A stretch of 64,000 nt of DNA, from contig JANZZL010000031.1 in NCBI GenBank assembly GCA_026419405.1, positions 1-64,000 of the forward strand, in the 5' to 3' direction. This stretch comes from Paracoccaceae bacterium. GTDB lineage: Bacteria; Pseudomonadota; Alphaproteobacteria; Rhodobacterales; Rhodobacteraceae. Below the pieces are notes generated by a model that saw nothing but the letters and a program-made list of their open reading frames with translations, was not told the DNA's origin and searched no databases. Every line of letters begins with the position of its first letter. Within the stretch, counting starts at the first letter, position 1. Below, piece after piece: positions 1 through 8,843 of the stretch. The position numbers and the translations under genes are program-made.

Positions 1-3000
1 CCCACCGGATCGAGGTGCGCTACTTCGAGAACTACGGCGAGCAGAGCCTGCGGCTCGAGTGGATGGGTCCCGACAGCAACAACGTCCGCCGGGTGATCGA
101 CGGGCCGAGCTTCAGCCACGACGGGCCGATCAACGCCGGGGCCCCCGGCCCCTGCCCGTCGATGGGAACATACGTCTGCCTGTGCAGCGCCGACAACGCA
201 CCCGCCGACCCGGGCGGCTCGAACGGTGGCGTTCCGGGCGATCACGACCACGGCGGCGTCGACCCGGGGAGCTCGACCGGGGGCACGCCGGGCGGCACGA
301 CGGGCGGGACAGCGGGCGGGAGCACCGGAGGCACGACGGGCGGGACGACCGGCGGCACCGCCGGCGGCCACGATCACGGCGGCACCACCGGCGGCAGCAC
401 GGGCGGCAGCACGGGCGGCTCGACCGGCGGGACGACAGGAGGCTCGACCGGGGGAACCACCGGCGGAACGACGGGCGGGACCACCGGCGGCAGCACCGGT
501 GGCTCGACAGGGGGCACCACCGGCGGCAGCACGGGCGGCTCGACCGGCGGGACGACAGGAGGCTCGACCGGGGGAACCACCGGCGGCACCACGGGTGGCA
601 CCACGGGCGGGCACGACCACGGCACCGGCAGCACGCCGATCACCCCGCCGCGGACCGCGGCCGAGATCGAGGCCTTCGTCCGCGCGGTGAAGGCCGCGCC
701 GGAGCCCGCGGCCCACGGCGACAACGCCGCCATGGCGCGGGAGCATGCCGCCGTCCTGAACCTCGTGCCGCGGGCCGAGGCGACCCACATCGCCATCAAC
801 AACGGCGACTGGTTCAATCCCGCCACCTGGTATCAGGGCCGCATCCCCGCCGACGGCGCCAAGGTGCTGATCCCCCAGGGGATCACCGTCACCTACAACG
901 GCCAGAGCAACGCCGAGCTGTTCACGGTGCGCGTCGATGGCGAACTGAGCTTCGCGACCAACGTCAACACCAAGCTGATCCTCGACACGATGGTCGTCTC
1001 GCCGACCGGTCGGCTCGAGATCGGCACCGCCGACAACCCGATCCAGGCCGGCGTGAAGGCCGACATCGTCATCGCCAACAACGGCAACATCAACGTCCGC
1101 TGGGACCCGATGCTGCTGTCGCGCGGCGTGGTCTCGCACGGCGAGGTGGAGATCCACGGCGCCGAGAAGACGGCCTTCGTGCAGGTGGCGACCGCGCCGA
1201 TGGCCGGCGCCCGGACGATCACGCTGAGCGAGATTCCCCAGGGCTGGCGCGTCGGCGACACGATCGTCGTCTCCGGCACCCACAAGCAGGGCTGGACCTG
1301 GGACAACACCCTGCGCCAGGTGGTCTACCGCCAGAGCCAGGACGAGGAGGTGCGGATCACCGGCATCAACGGCAACACCATCACCATCGACCGGCCGCTC
1401 CAGTACAACCACGACACGCCCAGGGCCGACCTCTTCGCCTACGTGGCGAACATGACGCGCAACATCACGTTCCGCAGCGAGGACGGCGAGGCGACGGCCG
1501 TGCATCACCGCGGCCACGTGATGTTCATGCACTCCGACAACGTCGATGTGCGCTATGCCGCCTTCGACGACCTGGGGCGCACCGACAAGTCGAAGCCCGC
1601 CTTCGACCTCTCGGCGCTCTCGACGGTGGCGGCCGACAGCAACATCAAGGGCCGCTACTCGTTCCACTTCCACAAGACGGGCACGGCCGACCAGCAGGAT
1701 CCGGCCATTGCCATCGGCAACACGGTGTCGGGCTCTCCGGGCTGGGGCTTCGTGCACCATTCCTCGCACGCGAACTTCGTCGACAACGTGGCCTTCGACG
1801 TCTTCGGCGCCGCCTTCGCCGCCGAGGACGGCGACGAGACCGGCATCTGGCTGCGCAACATGGCGATCCGGGCGCAGGGCTTCTCCTACGGCGAATCCTC
1901 CGCCAAGCTCGAGGCAGACGTGGCGCGCCACGACAACGGCCGCACCGGCGACGGCTTCTTCTTCGCCGGCCGTCTGGTGGAGGCGGCCGAGAACGTCGCC
2001 ATCAACACGACCCACGGCTATGTCTGGATGCACCGCGACGCGCCGACGAACCCGCTCGCGGCCAACCTCGACCATCCCGAGATCGCGCGCGGATCCGGCA
2101 CGATCCTCGTCAACGAGGCCCCGATCCAGGGCTTCCGCGACAACGAGGCCTTCGGCACCCAGGTCGGCCTGATCGTGATCAAGCGCAGCCCGATCCAGGA
2201 GCACGACGTCCGCTCGATCCTCGACGGGTTCCTCAACTGGGAAACCTCGCAGGGCGTGGATCTCTCCTACACCGCGCACTACACGCTGAAGGATTTCGAC
2301 CTGATCGGCACGCGGAACACGGCACCGGTGGCCAATGCCGGAACCGGGTTCGTCTTCGGCAACAACACCTTCGACATGGTGGTGAACGGGCTGAAGATCC
2401 AGGGCTTCCAGGCGGGGGTCGATCTCGACGGCGACTTCACCTTCCCCATGCCGGCGCGGGACGTGGGCATCATCCTGATCGACGTGTCGATGTCGGGGGT
2501 CGGCCAGCAGTACATCGGCTTCGATCCGGCCGAGCACCGGCTGATGTCCTCCTCGGCGCTCACGCTGGACAGGCTGTCGTTCGTCCAGACCAACGTCGTT
2601 CTCGGGGTCAACCAGGACCTGGTGCTGAACGGCGTCAAGACCGACTCGATCGGCCAGGTCAACCGCGTCTCGGCCGGCGACCCGCAGACGATCTACCGCT
2701 GGGAGGTGCCCGAGCTCTTGAAGTGGACGGGCTACTACACCACCGCGAACGGCCAGAAGATCGCGCTGATCCCCGATCTGGTGGCCGACCGCGCGACGGG
2801 CGAGCTGCACAAGTTCAGCTACATCGTGACGCTGAACATCCCCGACGCGACGCTTGCGTCCTACGGGGCGCGGAACCTCGGGGTCTACACGCCCTCGCGG
2901 CCGCCGATCACCCAGAACGACCGCGCCTCCACCTACGAGGGCACCGACGTGGTGATCAACGTCCTGGCCAACGACCGCGACCCCGAGGGGCGGGCGCTGC

Positions 3001-3176
3001 GGGTGGACGGCTTCACCGATGCGCACCACGGCGAGGTCTTCCAGCGGCCGGACGGAACGCTGCTCTACCGGCCGAACGAAGGCTTCAGCGGCACCGACAG
3101 CTTCCACTACTGGGCCGCCGACGACTCGGGCAACTACACCCGTGCGACCGTGACGATCGACGTCTGGGATCTCTGA
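1..3176 (+). CDS. secreted PA14/G8-domain beta-helix protein, 5' end outside window
   Basis: This is the C-terminal part of a large extracellular protein; the frame is already open at base 3, so the start lies upstream. In order there is the end of a PA14 module (RIEVRYFENYGEQSLRLEW, about bases 6-62), a Gly-Thr-Ser linker of TGG/SGG triplets with interspersed HDHG motifs (about 216-635), a G8 domain (starting near INNGDWFNPATW, about 795-1180), a long parallel beta-helix-like region (about 1430-2700), and a C-terminal cadherin-like or VCBS-type module (NDRASTYEGTDVVINVLAND to the stop). PA14 and G8 occur in surface proteins that bind or process glycans, so adhesion or polysaccharide modification is likely, but no enzyme motif was recognised. 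It lies beside an exopolysaccharide locus and is followed by a strong hairpin terminator, so it is probably transcribed separately. Confidence 0.85.
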   Translation, partial: HRIEVRYFENYGEQSLRLEWMGPDSNNVRRVIDGPSFSHDGPINAGAPGPCPSMGTYVCLCSADNAPADPGGSNGGVPGDHDHGGVDPGSSTGGTPGGTTGGTAGGSTGGTTGGTTGGTAGGHDHGGTTGGSTGGSTGGSTGGTTGGSTGGTTGGTTGGTTGGSTGGSTGGTTGGSTGGSTGGTTGGSTGGTTGGTTGGTTGGHDHGTGSTPITPPRTAAEIEAFVRAVKAAPEPAAHGDNAAMAREHAAVLNLVPRAEATHIAINNGDWFNPATWYQGRIPADGAKVLIPQGITVTYNGQSNAELFTVRVDGELSFATNVNTKLILDTMVVSPTGRLEIGTADNPIQAGVKADIVIANNGNINVRWDPMLLSRGVVSHGEVEIHGAEKTAFVQVATAPMAGARTITLSEIPQGWRVGDTIVVSGTHKQGWTWDNTLRQVVYRQSQDEEVRITGINGNTITIDRPLQYNHDTPRADLFAYVANMTRNITFRSEDGEATAVHHRGHVMFMHSDNVDVRYAAFDDLGRTDKSKPAFDLSALSTVAADSNIKGRYSFHFHKTGTADQQDPAIAIGNTVSGSPGWGFVHHSSHANFVDNVAFDVFGAAFAAEDGDETGIWLRNMAIRAQGFSYGESSAKLEADVARHDNGRTGDGFFFAGRLVEAAENVAINTTHGYVWMHRDAPTNPLAANLDHPEIARGSGTILVNEAPIQGFRDNEAFGTQVGLIVIKRSPIQEHDVRSILDGFLNWETSQGVDLSYTAHYTLKDFDLIGTRNTAPVANAGTGFVFGNNTFDMVVNGLKIQGFQAGVDLDGDFTFPMPARDVGIILIDVSMSGVGQQYIGFDPAEHRLMSSSALTLDRLSFVQTNVVLGVNQDLVLNGVKTDSIGQVNRVSAGDPQTIYRWEVPELLKWTGYYTTANGQKIALIPDLVADRATGELHKFSYIVTLNIPDATLASYGARNLGVYTPSRPPITQNDRASTYEGTDVVINVLANDRDPEGRALRVDGFTDAHHGEVFQRPDGTLLYRPNEGFSGTDSFHYWAADDSGNYTRATVTIDVWDL
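402..586 (+). repeat. in-frame direct repeat inside Gly-Thr linker
   Basis: Bases 402-466 are repeated without change at 522-586, a period of 120 bases (40 codons). Both lie inside a longer low-complexity tract (about 216-635) built from GGC/ACC/GGG-type codons that encode TGG and SGG triplets. The repeat is coding and keeps frame, so unequal exchange could lengthen or shorten the linker. Confidence 0.85.
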
Positions 3177-3208
3177 TCCGCGGCCGCTCGGGCCGAAGGA
3201 GAGCCATC

Positions 3209-3236
3209 GGGGGGCCGCGCTGCGGCCCCCCTTGCT
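3209..3236 (+). terminator. hairpin terminator after the G8-domain gene
   Basis: GGGGGGCCGC at 3209-3218 pairs perfectly with GCGGCCCCCC at 3222-3231 around a 3-base loop, followed by a short TTGCT. It begins 32 bases after the stop codon. The rest of the 286-base gap to the next gene shows no gene or clear promoter. Confidence 0.75.
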
Positions 3237-3462
3237 GCGAACGGCGGCCCCGGAGGGCCGAGATGGCGCGCGGCGCTCAAGATTCCGCATGCAACGGCCG
3301 GCCCCGGTGCTATGCTCGCGCGCGACCTTGTGACCAAGACGGGGCCGATGGTGGCTCGACCCGACGGGAACAATCGTGTCGCAGGGGCGGGGGCCTTGCG
3401 AACCGGGTATTCCTTGCAGAGGGATTGAAATCGCGCTCGCGGCGCGATCAGTTTGCCCCGAG

Positions 3463-4884
3463 ATGATCCTCACCCCGCTCAGTCTGGAACTTGCAGCGCG
3501 CGGCCGCTGGGATGTGGTCGTGGCCGGGACGAGCTTCGCGGCCATGTTCTTCGTGCATGGCCTGGCCCCCGGCAGGCGCGTGCTCTTCGTCGAGAAGGGC
3601 CCTCGCTTCACCCACGAGGAATGGCTGCGCGAGCAACCCAACGCGGGTGAGCACTTCGCCCAGGCGTCGGAATCGCCGGTGGCGAAGCCGTGGGTTGCCA
3701 CCATCCTCTTCGGCGGCGGCTCGAACTGCTGGTGGGGGCAGACGCCGCGGATGCACCCGAACGACTTCCGCCTGCGCGAGCTCTACGGCGTCGGCACGGA
3801 CTGGCCGATCGGCTACGACACGCTCGAGCCGTTCTACGCCGAGGTCGAGGAGGTCATGGAGGTCTCCGGTGGCGGCAGCGATCACATCCTGCCGCGGTCC
3901 CGGCCCTTCCCCTATCCCCCGCATGTGCCGTCGCGCACGGACATTGCGCTGCGGGGCGCGCGGCCGGACATCTGGCATGCGGCGCCGACGGCGCGGTCGA
4001 ACGGCGGCAGCCGGCCGATCTGCTGCGCGAACGGGATCTGCACCACATGCCCGATCGACTCGAAGTTCACGATCACGAATGGCCTGCCGAGGCTCGCCAA
4101 CGGCCTCGAGGCAGGCCTGCTTCTGGAAACCGAGGCGCGCCTTGTCGACATCGAGGGCGGAACGGCCAGGGGCCTCGTCGTGCGGTCGCGCAACGGGGCC
4201 GAGGCGCGGATTGCGGCCGATGTCGTGGCGCTCGCCGCGAACCCGATCGCCAACGCGGCGATCCTGATGCGGTCGGGCCATGTCTGCGATGCGCTGGGGA
4301 GGTATCTGCACGAGCAGGAGAGCCTCTCGCTCACCGTCGACGTGGCGCACCGGAACTACTACGGCGGCACGTCGATCACCGGTCACTGCTACGGCTTCTA
4401 TGACGGGCCGCACCGTGCCGAGGCCGCGGCGGTGCTGGTCGAGAACTTCAACGCCCCGTCGCTGCTGCGGTCGGATCGCGGCCGCTGGACCGAACGGATG
4501 CTCATCAAGCTCATCGGCGAGGATCTGCCCAATCCCGAAAATCGCGTCATCCTTGACGAGACGGGCGAGCCGGCGATCGTCTGGCACGGGCACGACGACT
4601 ACGCGTTCCGCGGCCTCCATCGCGCCCGGGACCGCCTTCAGGAAATCCTTCCCTTCCCGATCGAGGCGATCGTCAACGAGGAACTGATCGAGACCGAGGC
4701 GCATATCCAGGGAACCCACCGGATGGGAACCGATCCGGCCACGTCGGTCGTGGATCCGGCGCTGCGCGTGCACGGGCTTGCCAACGTGCTCGCCCTTGGC
4801 GCGGGTTGCTTCCCTGCCTGCTCGCCGGCGAACCCCACGCTCACCCTTTCGGCGGTGTCGCTGCGGGCGGGGAGGTTGCTGTGA
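3463..4884 (+). CDS. GMC-family FAD-dependent oxidoreductase
   Basis: A 473-residue flavoprotein of the glucose-methanol-choline family, which oxidises alcohol or sugar hydroxyls. The N-terminal dinucleotide-binding stretch WDVVVAGTSFAAMFF (residues 16-30) is a loose version of GxGxxG. The C-terminal domain carries GTHRMGTDP (His419) and CSPANPTLT (Asn457), the His/Asn pair of pyranose oxidase and gluconate dehydrogenase-type members. No signal peptide is visible. A GTG at 3376 would add 29 residues without family character, so the ATG at 3463 is preferred. The stop overlaps the start of a small Tat-signal protein (GTGA), suggesting a co-exported complex as in three-subunit sugar dehydrogenases; a cytochrome subunit is not seen nearby. 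The substrate is unknown. Confidence 0.82.
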   Translation: MILTPLSLELAARGRWDVVVAGTSFAAMFFVHGLAPGRRVLFVEKGPRFTHEEWLREQPNAGEHFAQASESPVAKPWVATILFGGGSNCWWGQTPRMHPNDFRLRELYGVGTDWPIGYDTLEPFYAEVEEVMEVSGGGSDHILPRSRPFPYPPHVPSRTDIALRGARPDIWHAAPTARSNGGSRPICCANGICTTCPIDSKFTITNGLPRLANGLEAGLLLETEARLVDIEGGTARGLVVRSRNGAEARIAADVVALAANPIANAAILMRSGHVCDALGRYLHEQESLSLTVDVAHRNYYGGTSITGHCYGFYDGPHRAEAAAVLVENFNAPSLLRSDRGRWTERMLIKLIGEDLPNPENRVILDETGEPAIVWHGHDDYAFRGLHRARDRLQEILPFPIEAIVNEELIETEAHIQGTHRMGTDPATSVVDPALRVHGLANVLALGAGCFPACSPANPTLTLSAVSLRAGRLL

Positions 4885-5303
4885 GGGGTCTGACCCGCCG
4901 TTCGCTGCTGTCGCTTGCCGCGATCGGCGGCTTTGCCGGCTGGGCGCTGTCCTCCGGCCTGCGGGATCACGTGCTGCGGATGATCGGCGAAAGCTTCGGC
5001 CCCGAGGTCGGCCGGTCGGAGGTCGCACGGGCATTCGCGGCCGACATCCTGGTGCGGCTCGACCAGGAGCACCCCGAGCAGCTGATCGTGGAGCGCGTCT
5101 TCTACCGGTTGCGCCCGATGGCCTTTCCCCGGATCCTTCCGCAGGAAACGAAGCTCGCCGATCATCTGGCCACGGAATTCGTGCTGGCGACCAACGTCCT
5201 CCAGGTGCTCGAGCGGCAGGAGAGCCGGCTGGAATACTTCGGGCTGCACGACCCCGAGAGGTCGCCGTGCCGCAACACTTTGGGGGCGGGCTGGTCCGCG
5301 TGA
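4881..5303 (+). CDS. small twin-arginine signal protein, possible dehydrogenase subunit
   Basis: A 140-residue protein starting at a GTG that overlaps the stop of the GMC gene. The N-terminus has a twin-arginine motif (LTRRSLLSLAAIGGFAGWAL), followed by a short helical domain with no motif recognised. Sugar and gluconate dehydrogenases use a small Tat-signal subunit of this kind to carry the signal-less GMC subunit to the periplasm. That role fits the gene order, but is inference; sequence similarity to the known subunit 3 family could not be tested. It has no cysteine pairs for a cofactor. Confidence 0.6.
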   Translation: MRGLTRRSLLSLAAIGGFAGWALSSGLRDHVLRMIGESFGPEVGRSEVARAFAADILVRLDQEHPEQLIVERVFYRLRPMAFPRILPQETKLADHLATEFVLATNVLQVLERQESRLEYFGLHDPERSPCRNTLGAGWSA

Positions 5304-5313
5304 GGCAAGATGT

Positions 5314-5329
5314 CGCCGCAATTGCGGCG
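5314..5329. promoter_or_regulatory. 16-bp perfect palindrome, candidate operator
   Basis: CGCCGCAATTGCGGCG is perfectly self-complementary and has no loop, so it is a better candidate for a dimer-binding site than for a terminator. It lies 10 bases after the Tat-protein stop and 87 bases before the aminotransferase start that opens the next gene run. The regulator is unknown. Confidence 0.45.
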
Positions 5330-5416
5330 CCATTGCAACCGAGAATCGGGCTAATTCCTGCCCATTGATCAGTGATCTTAGTTTCAGGAGAGGTCCGAAG
5401 GCATTGCCGTGAACTT

Positions 5417-6532
5417 ATGAAGCGCACCCCGATCTTCGTGAACCGGCCGATCCTGCCGCCGCTGTCCGATCTCGAACCGCTGCTCGGCGAGATCTGGCAG
5501 AGCAGGATCCTCACGAACGGGGGGCCGCTCCTGAGGCGTTTCGAGAGGGCGCTTGCCGACTATCTCGAGGTCGCGCACGTCTCGATCGTCAGCAACGCCT
5601 CCCTCGGGCTCGTCCTCGCGCTCCGGCACTTCGGGATCACGGGCGAGGTCGTCACCACGCCCTTCTCCTTCGTCGCCACCAGCCACGCAATCCGCTGGGC
5701 CGGGGCCGAGCCCGTCTTCGCCGATGTCGACGAACGCACGCTGAATCTCGACCCGGCCGCCGTCGAGGCGGCGATCACCGACCGGACGCAGGCGATCCTT
5801 GCGGTGCATTGCTACGGAATCCCCTGCGACACGGCGGCGCTGGCCGACATCGCGCGGCGGCACGGACTGAGGCTGATCTACGACGCGGCCCATGCCTTCG
5901 GAGTCCGGCGCGCCGGGCGGCCGCTGCTGGCCGAGGGCGATCTTTCGGTCCTCAGCCTGCATGCCACCAAGGTCTTCAACACCTTCGAGGGCGGTGCGAT
6001 CATCGCCCCCGACGCCGAGACGAAGGCGGCGCTCGACCGGCTCAGCAACTTCGGGATCGTGGACGAGGTGACCATTACCGGCACCGGGCTCAACACGAAG
6101 ATGAGCGAGCTCCACGCGGCGGTGGGCCTCGCGCTCCTGCCGCAGGCCGATGCGGCGATCGCCGCGCGCAACCGCCTGGCGGCCGGCTACTGGGAGGCGC
6201 TGTCGCAGATCCCGGGGCTGCGCTGCCTCTGTCCACCCGCTCAGGCCGGGCACAACGGCTACGCCTTCCCGATCCTCGTGGGGGATGACTACCCGCTGAC
6301 GCGCGACGGGCTCTATCAGCGGCTGAAGGCCGAGGAGATCCATGCCCGCCGCTACTTCTACCCGCTGATCGCGGATCTGCCCATGTACCGGACGCTGCCC
6401 TCGGCCGCGCCGGGGCGTCTTGCGGTGGCGCGGCGCGCGGCCGATCAGGTCCTGTGCCTGCCGCTCTATCCGGATCTGGCCCCGGCCGACCAGCAGCGCG
6501 TGATCGAGGCGGTGCGCGACCCGCAATGCTGA
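5417..6532 (+). CDS. DegT/DnrJ/EryC1/StrS family sugar aminotransferase
   Basis: A 371-residue PLP enzyme of the family that transaminates keto groups on nucleotide-activated sugars. The N-terminus (VNRPILPPLSDLEPLLGEIW) and the glycine-rich start of the PLP fold are typical; the Schiff-base lysine lies in SLHATKVFNTFEGGAII, and AAHAFG supplies the Asp/His region. The ATG at 5417 is chosen because it matches the usual N-terminus; a GTG at 5372 is possible, and the AGGAGAGG at 5386-5393 would fit neither well. It opens a tight run with GT61 and GT4 glycosyltransferases (overlapping stops and starts), so it probably makes an amino sugar for the polysaccharide. No nucleotide-sugar 4,6-dehydratase is in the window; its substrate must come from elsewhere. 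Confidence 0.85.
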   Translation: MKRTPIFVNRPILPPLSDLEPLLGEIWQSRILTNGGPLLRRFERALADYLEVAHVSIVSNASLGLVLALRHFGITGEVVTTPFSFVATSHAIRWAGAEPVFADVDERTLNLDPAAVEAAITDRTQAILAVHCYGIPCDTAALADIARRHGLRLIYDAAHAFGVRRAGRPLLAEGDLSVLSLHATKVFNTFEGGAIIAPDAETKAALDRLSNFGIVDEVTITGTGLNTKMSELHAAVGLALLPQADAAIAARNRLAAGYWEALSQIPGLRCLCPPAQAGHNGYAFPILVGDDYPLTRDGLYQRLKAEEIHARRYFYPLIADLPMYRTLPSAAPGRLAVARRAADQVLCLPLYPDLAPADQQRVIEAVRDPQC

Positions 6533-7575
6533 ACCTCGCGCTCATCGGTCGGAACCTGCGCCGGCTCGCCGGCGGCAGGCCGGCCGGTCTGCGCGATCTC
6601 GCCGCCGAGACCTGGGAGATCTGGCCGTCCGAGGAGGTGCCCGGCCGCCCCGCGCTCTTTCCAGAGGGCGCGCTCGAGCGCATCCGCGGCCTCTCGCCCT
6701 GGCGCAACCCCGAGACCGAGCAGGCCCTGATCCGCGGCGATCCGGTGCGCCATGCGGCGACGCGGGCGCATCTGGTGCGGGATGCGGTCCTTGCCGGCGC
6801 CTACGTCTACTGCGGCGTCGCCAAGGAGCGCGTCGGGCACGGGGCGCTGCGCTACCTCGACCCGGCGCTGGGAAGCCGCATCCGCCTCGACGAGGCGCAT
6901 CTCGTCTCGACCTGGACGGGCGCCGACTTCTTCGGCAACTTCCTGTGCGACAGCCTGACGCTCGAGATGATCCCGCCGCCGGGCAGTCTCGCGATCGGCG
7001 CCCCCGGAAAGCCCTACCGCCACGAGGACGGCTACCGCCAGATCCTCGGCCTGCCGCGACCGCGGATGCCGGGGCACGCCCGGATCGGCAGGCTGGTCGT
7101 CTACAGCGACCACGGGCAGAACGGCTACAAGCGGCGCCGCTACGACGAGCTCCGCAGTCGGCTGCGCCGGACCGGGGCCGCCCCCGCCGCCGCGCCGGGG
7201 ATCTTCCTGCGCCGCGGCACCGACGGCGAGCCGCGCCATCTCGTGAACGAGGCGGACCTGGCCGAGCGGCTTGCGCTGCGCGGCTTCGACATCCTCGATC
7301 CGTCGCGCCTCGAGCCCGCCGAGATCGTGCGCCGGTCGCTCGATGCCCGGGTCGTGGTCTCGGTCGAGGGCAGCCATCTCTCGCACGCGGTCTATACCCT
7401 GGCCGGCAGCGGCGCCTGGCTCGTGATCCAGCCGCCGGACCGTTTCGCCCTGCCCTACAAGGAATTCGCCGACTGCCTGGGGATGGCTTTCGGCTTCGTC
7501 GTCGCCGAGCCTGCGGGCGCGGGCTTCCGGGTCAACCTCGACGAGATCGAGGGCATGCTGGACCGGCTGTCATGA
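6526..7575 (+). CDS. glycosyltransferase family 61-like (DUF563) protein
   Basis: A 349-residue protein resembling GT61/DUF563 glycosyltransferases of bacterial capsule loci. Recognisable stretches include the mid-domain ADFFGNFLCDSLTLEMIPPP, RLVVYSDHGQNGYKRRRYDE, GIFLRRGTDGEPR and the C-terminal VVVSVEGSHLSHAVYTLAG, with the Glu-Gly-x-x-His segment expected in the nucleotide-binding half. The ATG at 6526 overlaps the aminotransferase stop; its own stop overlaps the next gene start (ATGA). It presumably adds one sugar to the lipid-linked repeat unit. Donor and acceptor cannot be read from sequence. Confidence 0.75.
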   Translation: MLNLALIGRNLRRLAGGRPAGLRDLAAETWEIWPSEEVPGRPALFPEGALERIRGLSPWRNPETEQALIRGDPVRHAATRAHLVRDAVLAGAYVYCGVAKERVGHGALRYLDPALGSRIRLDEAHLVSTWTGADFFGNFLCDSLTLEMIPPPGSLAIGAPGKPYRHEDGYRQILGLPRPRMPGHARIGRLVVYSDHGQNGYKRRRYDELRSRLRRTGAAPAAAPGIFLRRGTDGEPRHLVNEADLAERLALRGFDILDPSRLEPAEIVRRSLDARVVVSVEGSHLSHAVYTLAGSGAWLVIQPPDRFALPYKEFADCLGMAFGFVVAEPAGAGFRVNLDEIEGMLDRLS

Positions 7576-8798
7576 GCAACTCCCCGCCCGCGCCTGACGA
7601 ACTCATCCTGCTGCCCCCGCTGCGCGCCCAGCGCGGCCCGCGGGGCGGGCTCGTGCTCACGCGGAAGTACATGGCCGGGGTGGCGCAGTTTGCCCGCCAC
7701 TGGCCGGGGCCGGTGACGAGCCTGGTCCGGATATCCCGGACGGCGACGACCGACATGGACCATGAGGAGTTTCTTCCCGGCGAGGCGGAAACCGCGCTGG
7801 AGCTCCGGCCCGAGGACGAGGCGGCGCTGGCCGGCCGGCTCGCCGCGGCTGCGGTCGTGCTCGCCTTCCTCGAGCGCGGCGAGGCGCGAACCCTGGAGCT
7901 CTGCGGCCGGATCGGGGTGCCGGTCGTGTTCGTGAGCGAGTATTCGCCGCGGACCGAGCGGCAGATCCTCGCGGCCGAGGTGGCAAATCCGCTGCTGCGG
8001 CTGCGGCGTCTGGTCTGGCTCTGGCGGACCGAGCGCATCCGGCGGTCGATGCTCGCGCGCGCCGCCGCGTTGCAGTGCAGCGGCACGCCGGCATACGAGG
8101 CCTACCGGGGTTTCTGCCGCGACACGCTGCTGTTCTTCGACAACCGCGTGCGCCGCGACGACGTGATCGACGACTCCGGCCTCGCGGCACGGGCGAGGGT
8201 CCTCGGCGAAGGGCGCCCGCTGCGGTTGGTGTTCGGCGGCCGTCTGATCGCGATGAAGGGTGTCCTCGACCTGCCGGCGGTGGCCGAGCGGCTGGCGCGG
8301 GCGGGCGTTCCCTTCACTCTCGACATCTTCGGCTCCGGCCCGCTTGCCGGCGCGCTCGCCTCGCGCATCGCCGCGCTCGGCCTGTCCGACCGCGTGGCGC
8401 TGCGCGGCGTCCTCGACTTCGAGACGGGCTGGATCCCCCATCTGAGGCGGAACGCCGACCTCTTCGTCTGCTGCCATCCCCAGGGGGACCCGTCGAGCAC
8501 CTACCCGGAGGTCATGTCCTGCGGCGTCCCGATCGCGGGTTACGGCAACGAGGCGTTCCGGGGCGTGGTCGAGGCCTCGGGCGCGGGCTGGGTCGTCCCG
8601 GTCTTCGACGCCGCGGCGCTCGCCCGCAGGATCGCCGCGCTCGACCGGGACCGCGCCGCCATCGTCGAGGCCGCCCGGCGCGCCCGCGACTTCGCGGCCC
8701 GGCATGCCTTCGAGACGACCTTCGCGGCCCGCGCGGCGCATCTCCTCCGCCACAGCCGGCTGCCCCCCGACCTGAAGGAAAGGGCGCGGGTCGCCTGA
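7572..8798 (+). CDS. GT4-family glycosyltransferase
   Basis: A 408-residue GT-B fold protein. The C-terminal half has the donor-binding pattern of GT4: LRLVFGGRLIAMKGVLDLP, FGSGPLAGALASRIAALGL and STYPEVMSCGVPIAGYGNEA with the E-x7-E-like region. The N-terminus LILLPPLRAQRGPRGGLVLT is cytosolic. It is translationally coupled to the GT61 gene by an ATGA overlap and ends the aminotransferase operon, facing the convergent polymerase gene. The 45-base gap between them holds no clear terminator. Confidence 0.8.
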   Translation: MSNSPPAPDELILLPPLRAQRGPRGGLVLTRKYMAGVAQFARHWPGPVTSLVRISRTATTDMDHEEFLPGEAETALELRPEDEAALAGRLAAAAVVLAFLERGEARTLELCGRIGVPVVFVSEYSPRTERQILAAEVANPLLRLRRLVWLWRTERIRRSMLARAAALQCSGTPAYEAYRGFCRDTLLFFDNRVRRDDVIDDSGLAARARVLGEGRPLRLVFGGRLIAMKGVLDLPAVAERLARAGVPFTLDIFGSGPLAGALASRIAALGLSDRVALRGVLDFETGWIPHLRRNADLFVCCHPQGDPSSTYPEVMSCGVPIAGYGNEAFRGVVEASGAGWVVPVFDAAALARRIAALDRDRAAIVEAARRARDFAARHAFETTFAARAAHLLRHSRLPPDLKERARVA

Positions 8799-8843
8799 CC
8801 CGCGAGCGCGCACCAGACCGCGCGGAGGGCCTCGCGGAGGGGC

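Noticed and set aside
216-635. Repeat tract considered as CRISPR-like array
   Set aside because: Repeats are in frame, 9-12 bases in unit, with no unique spacers; they encode a Gly-Thr linker.
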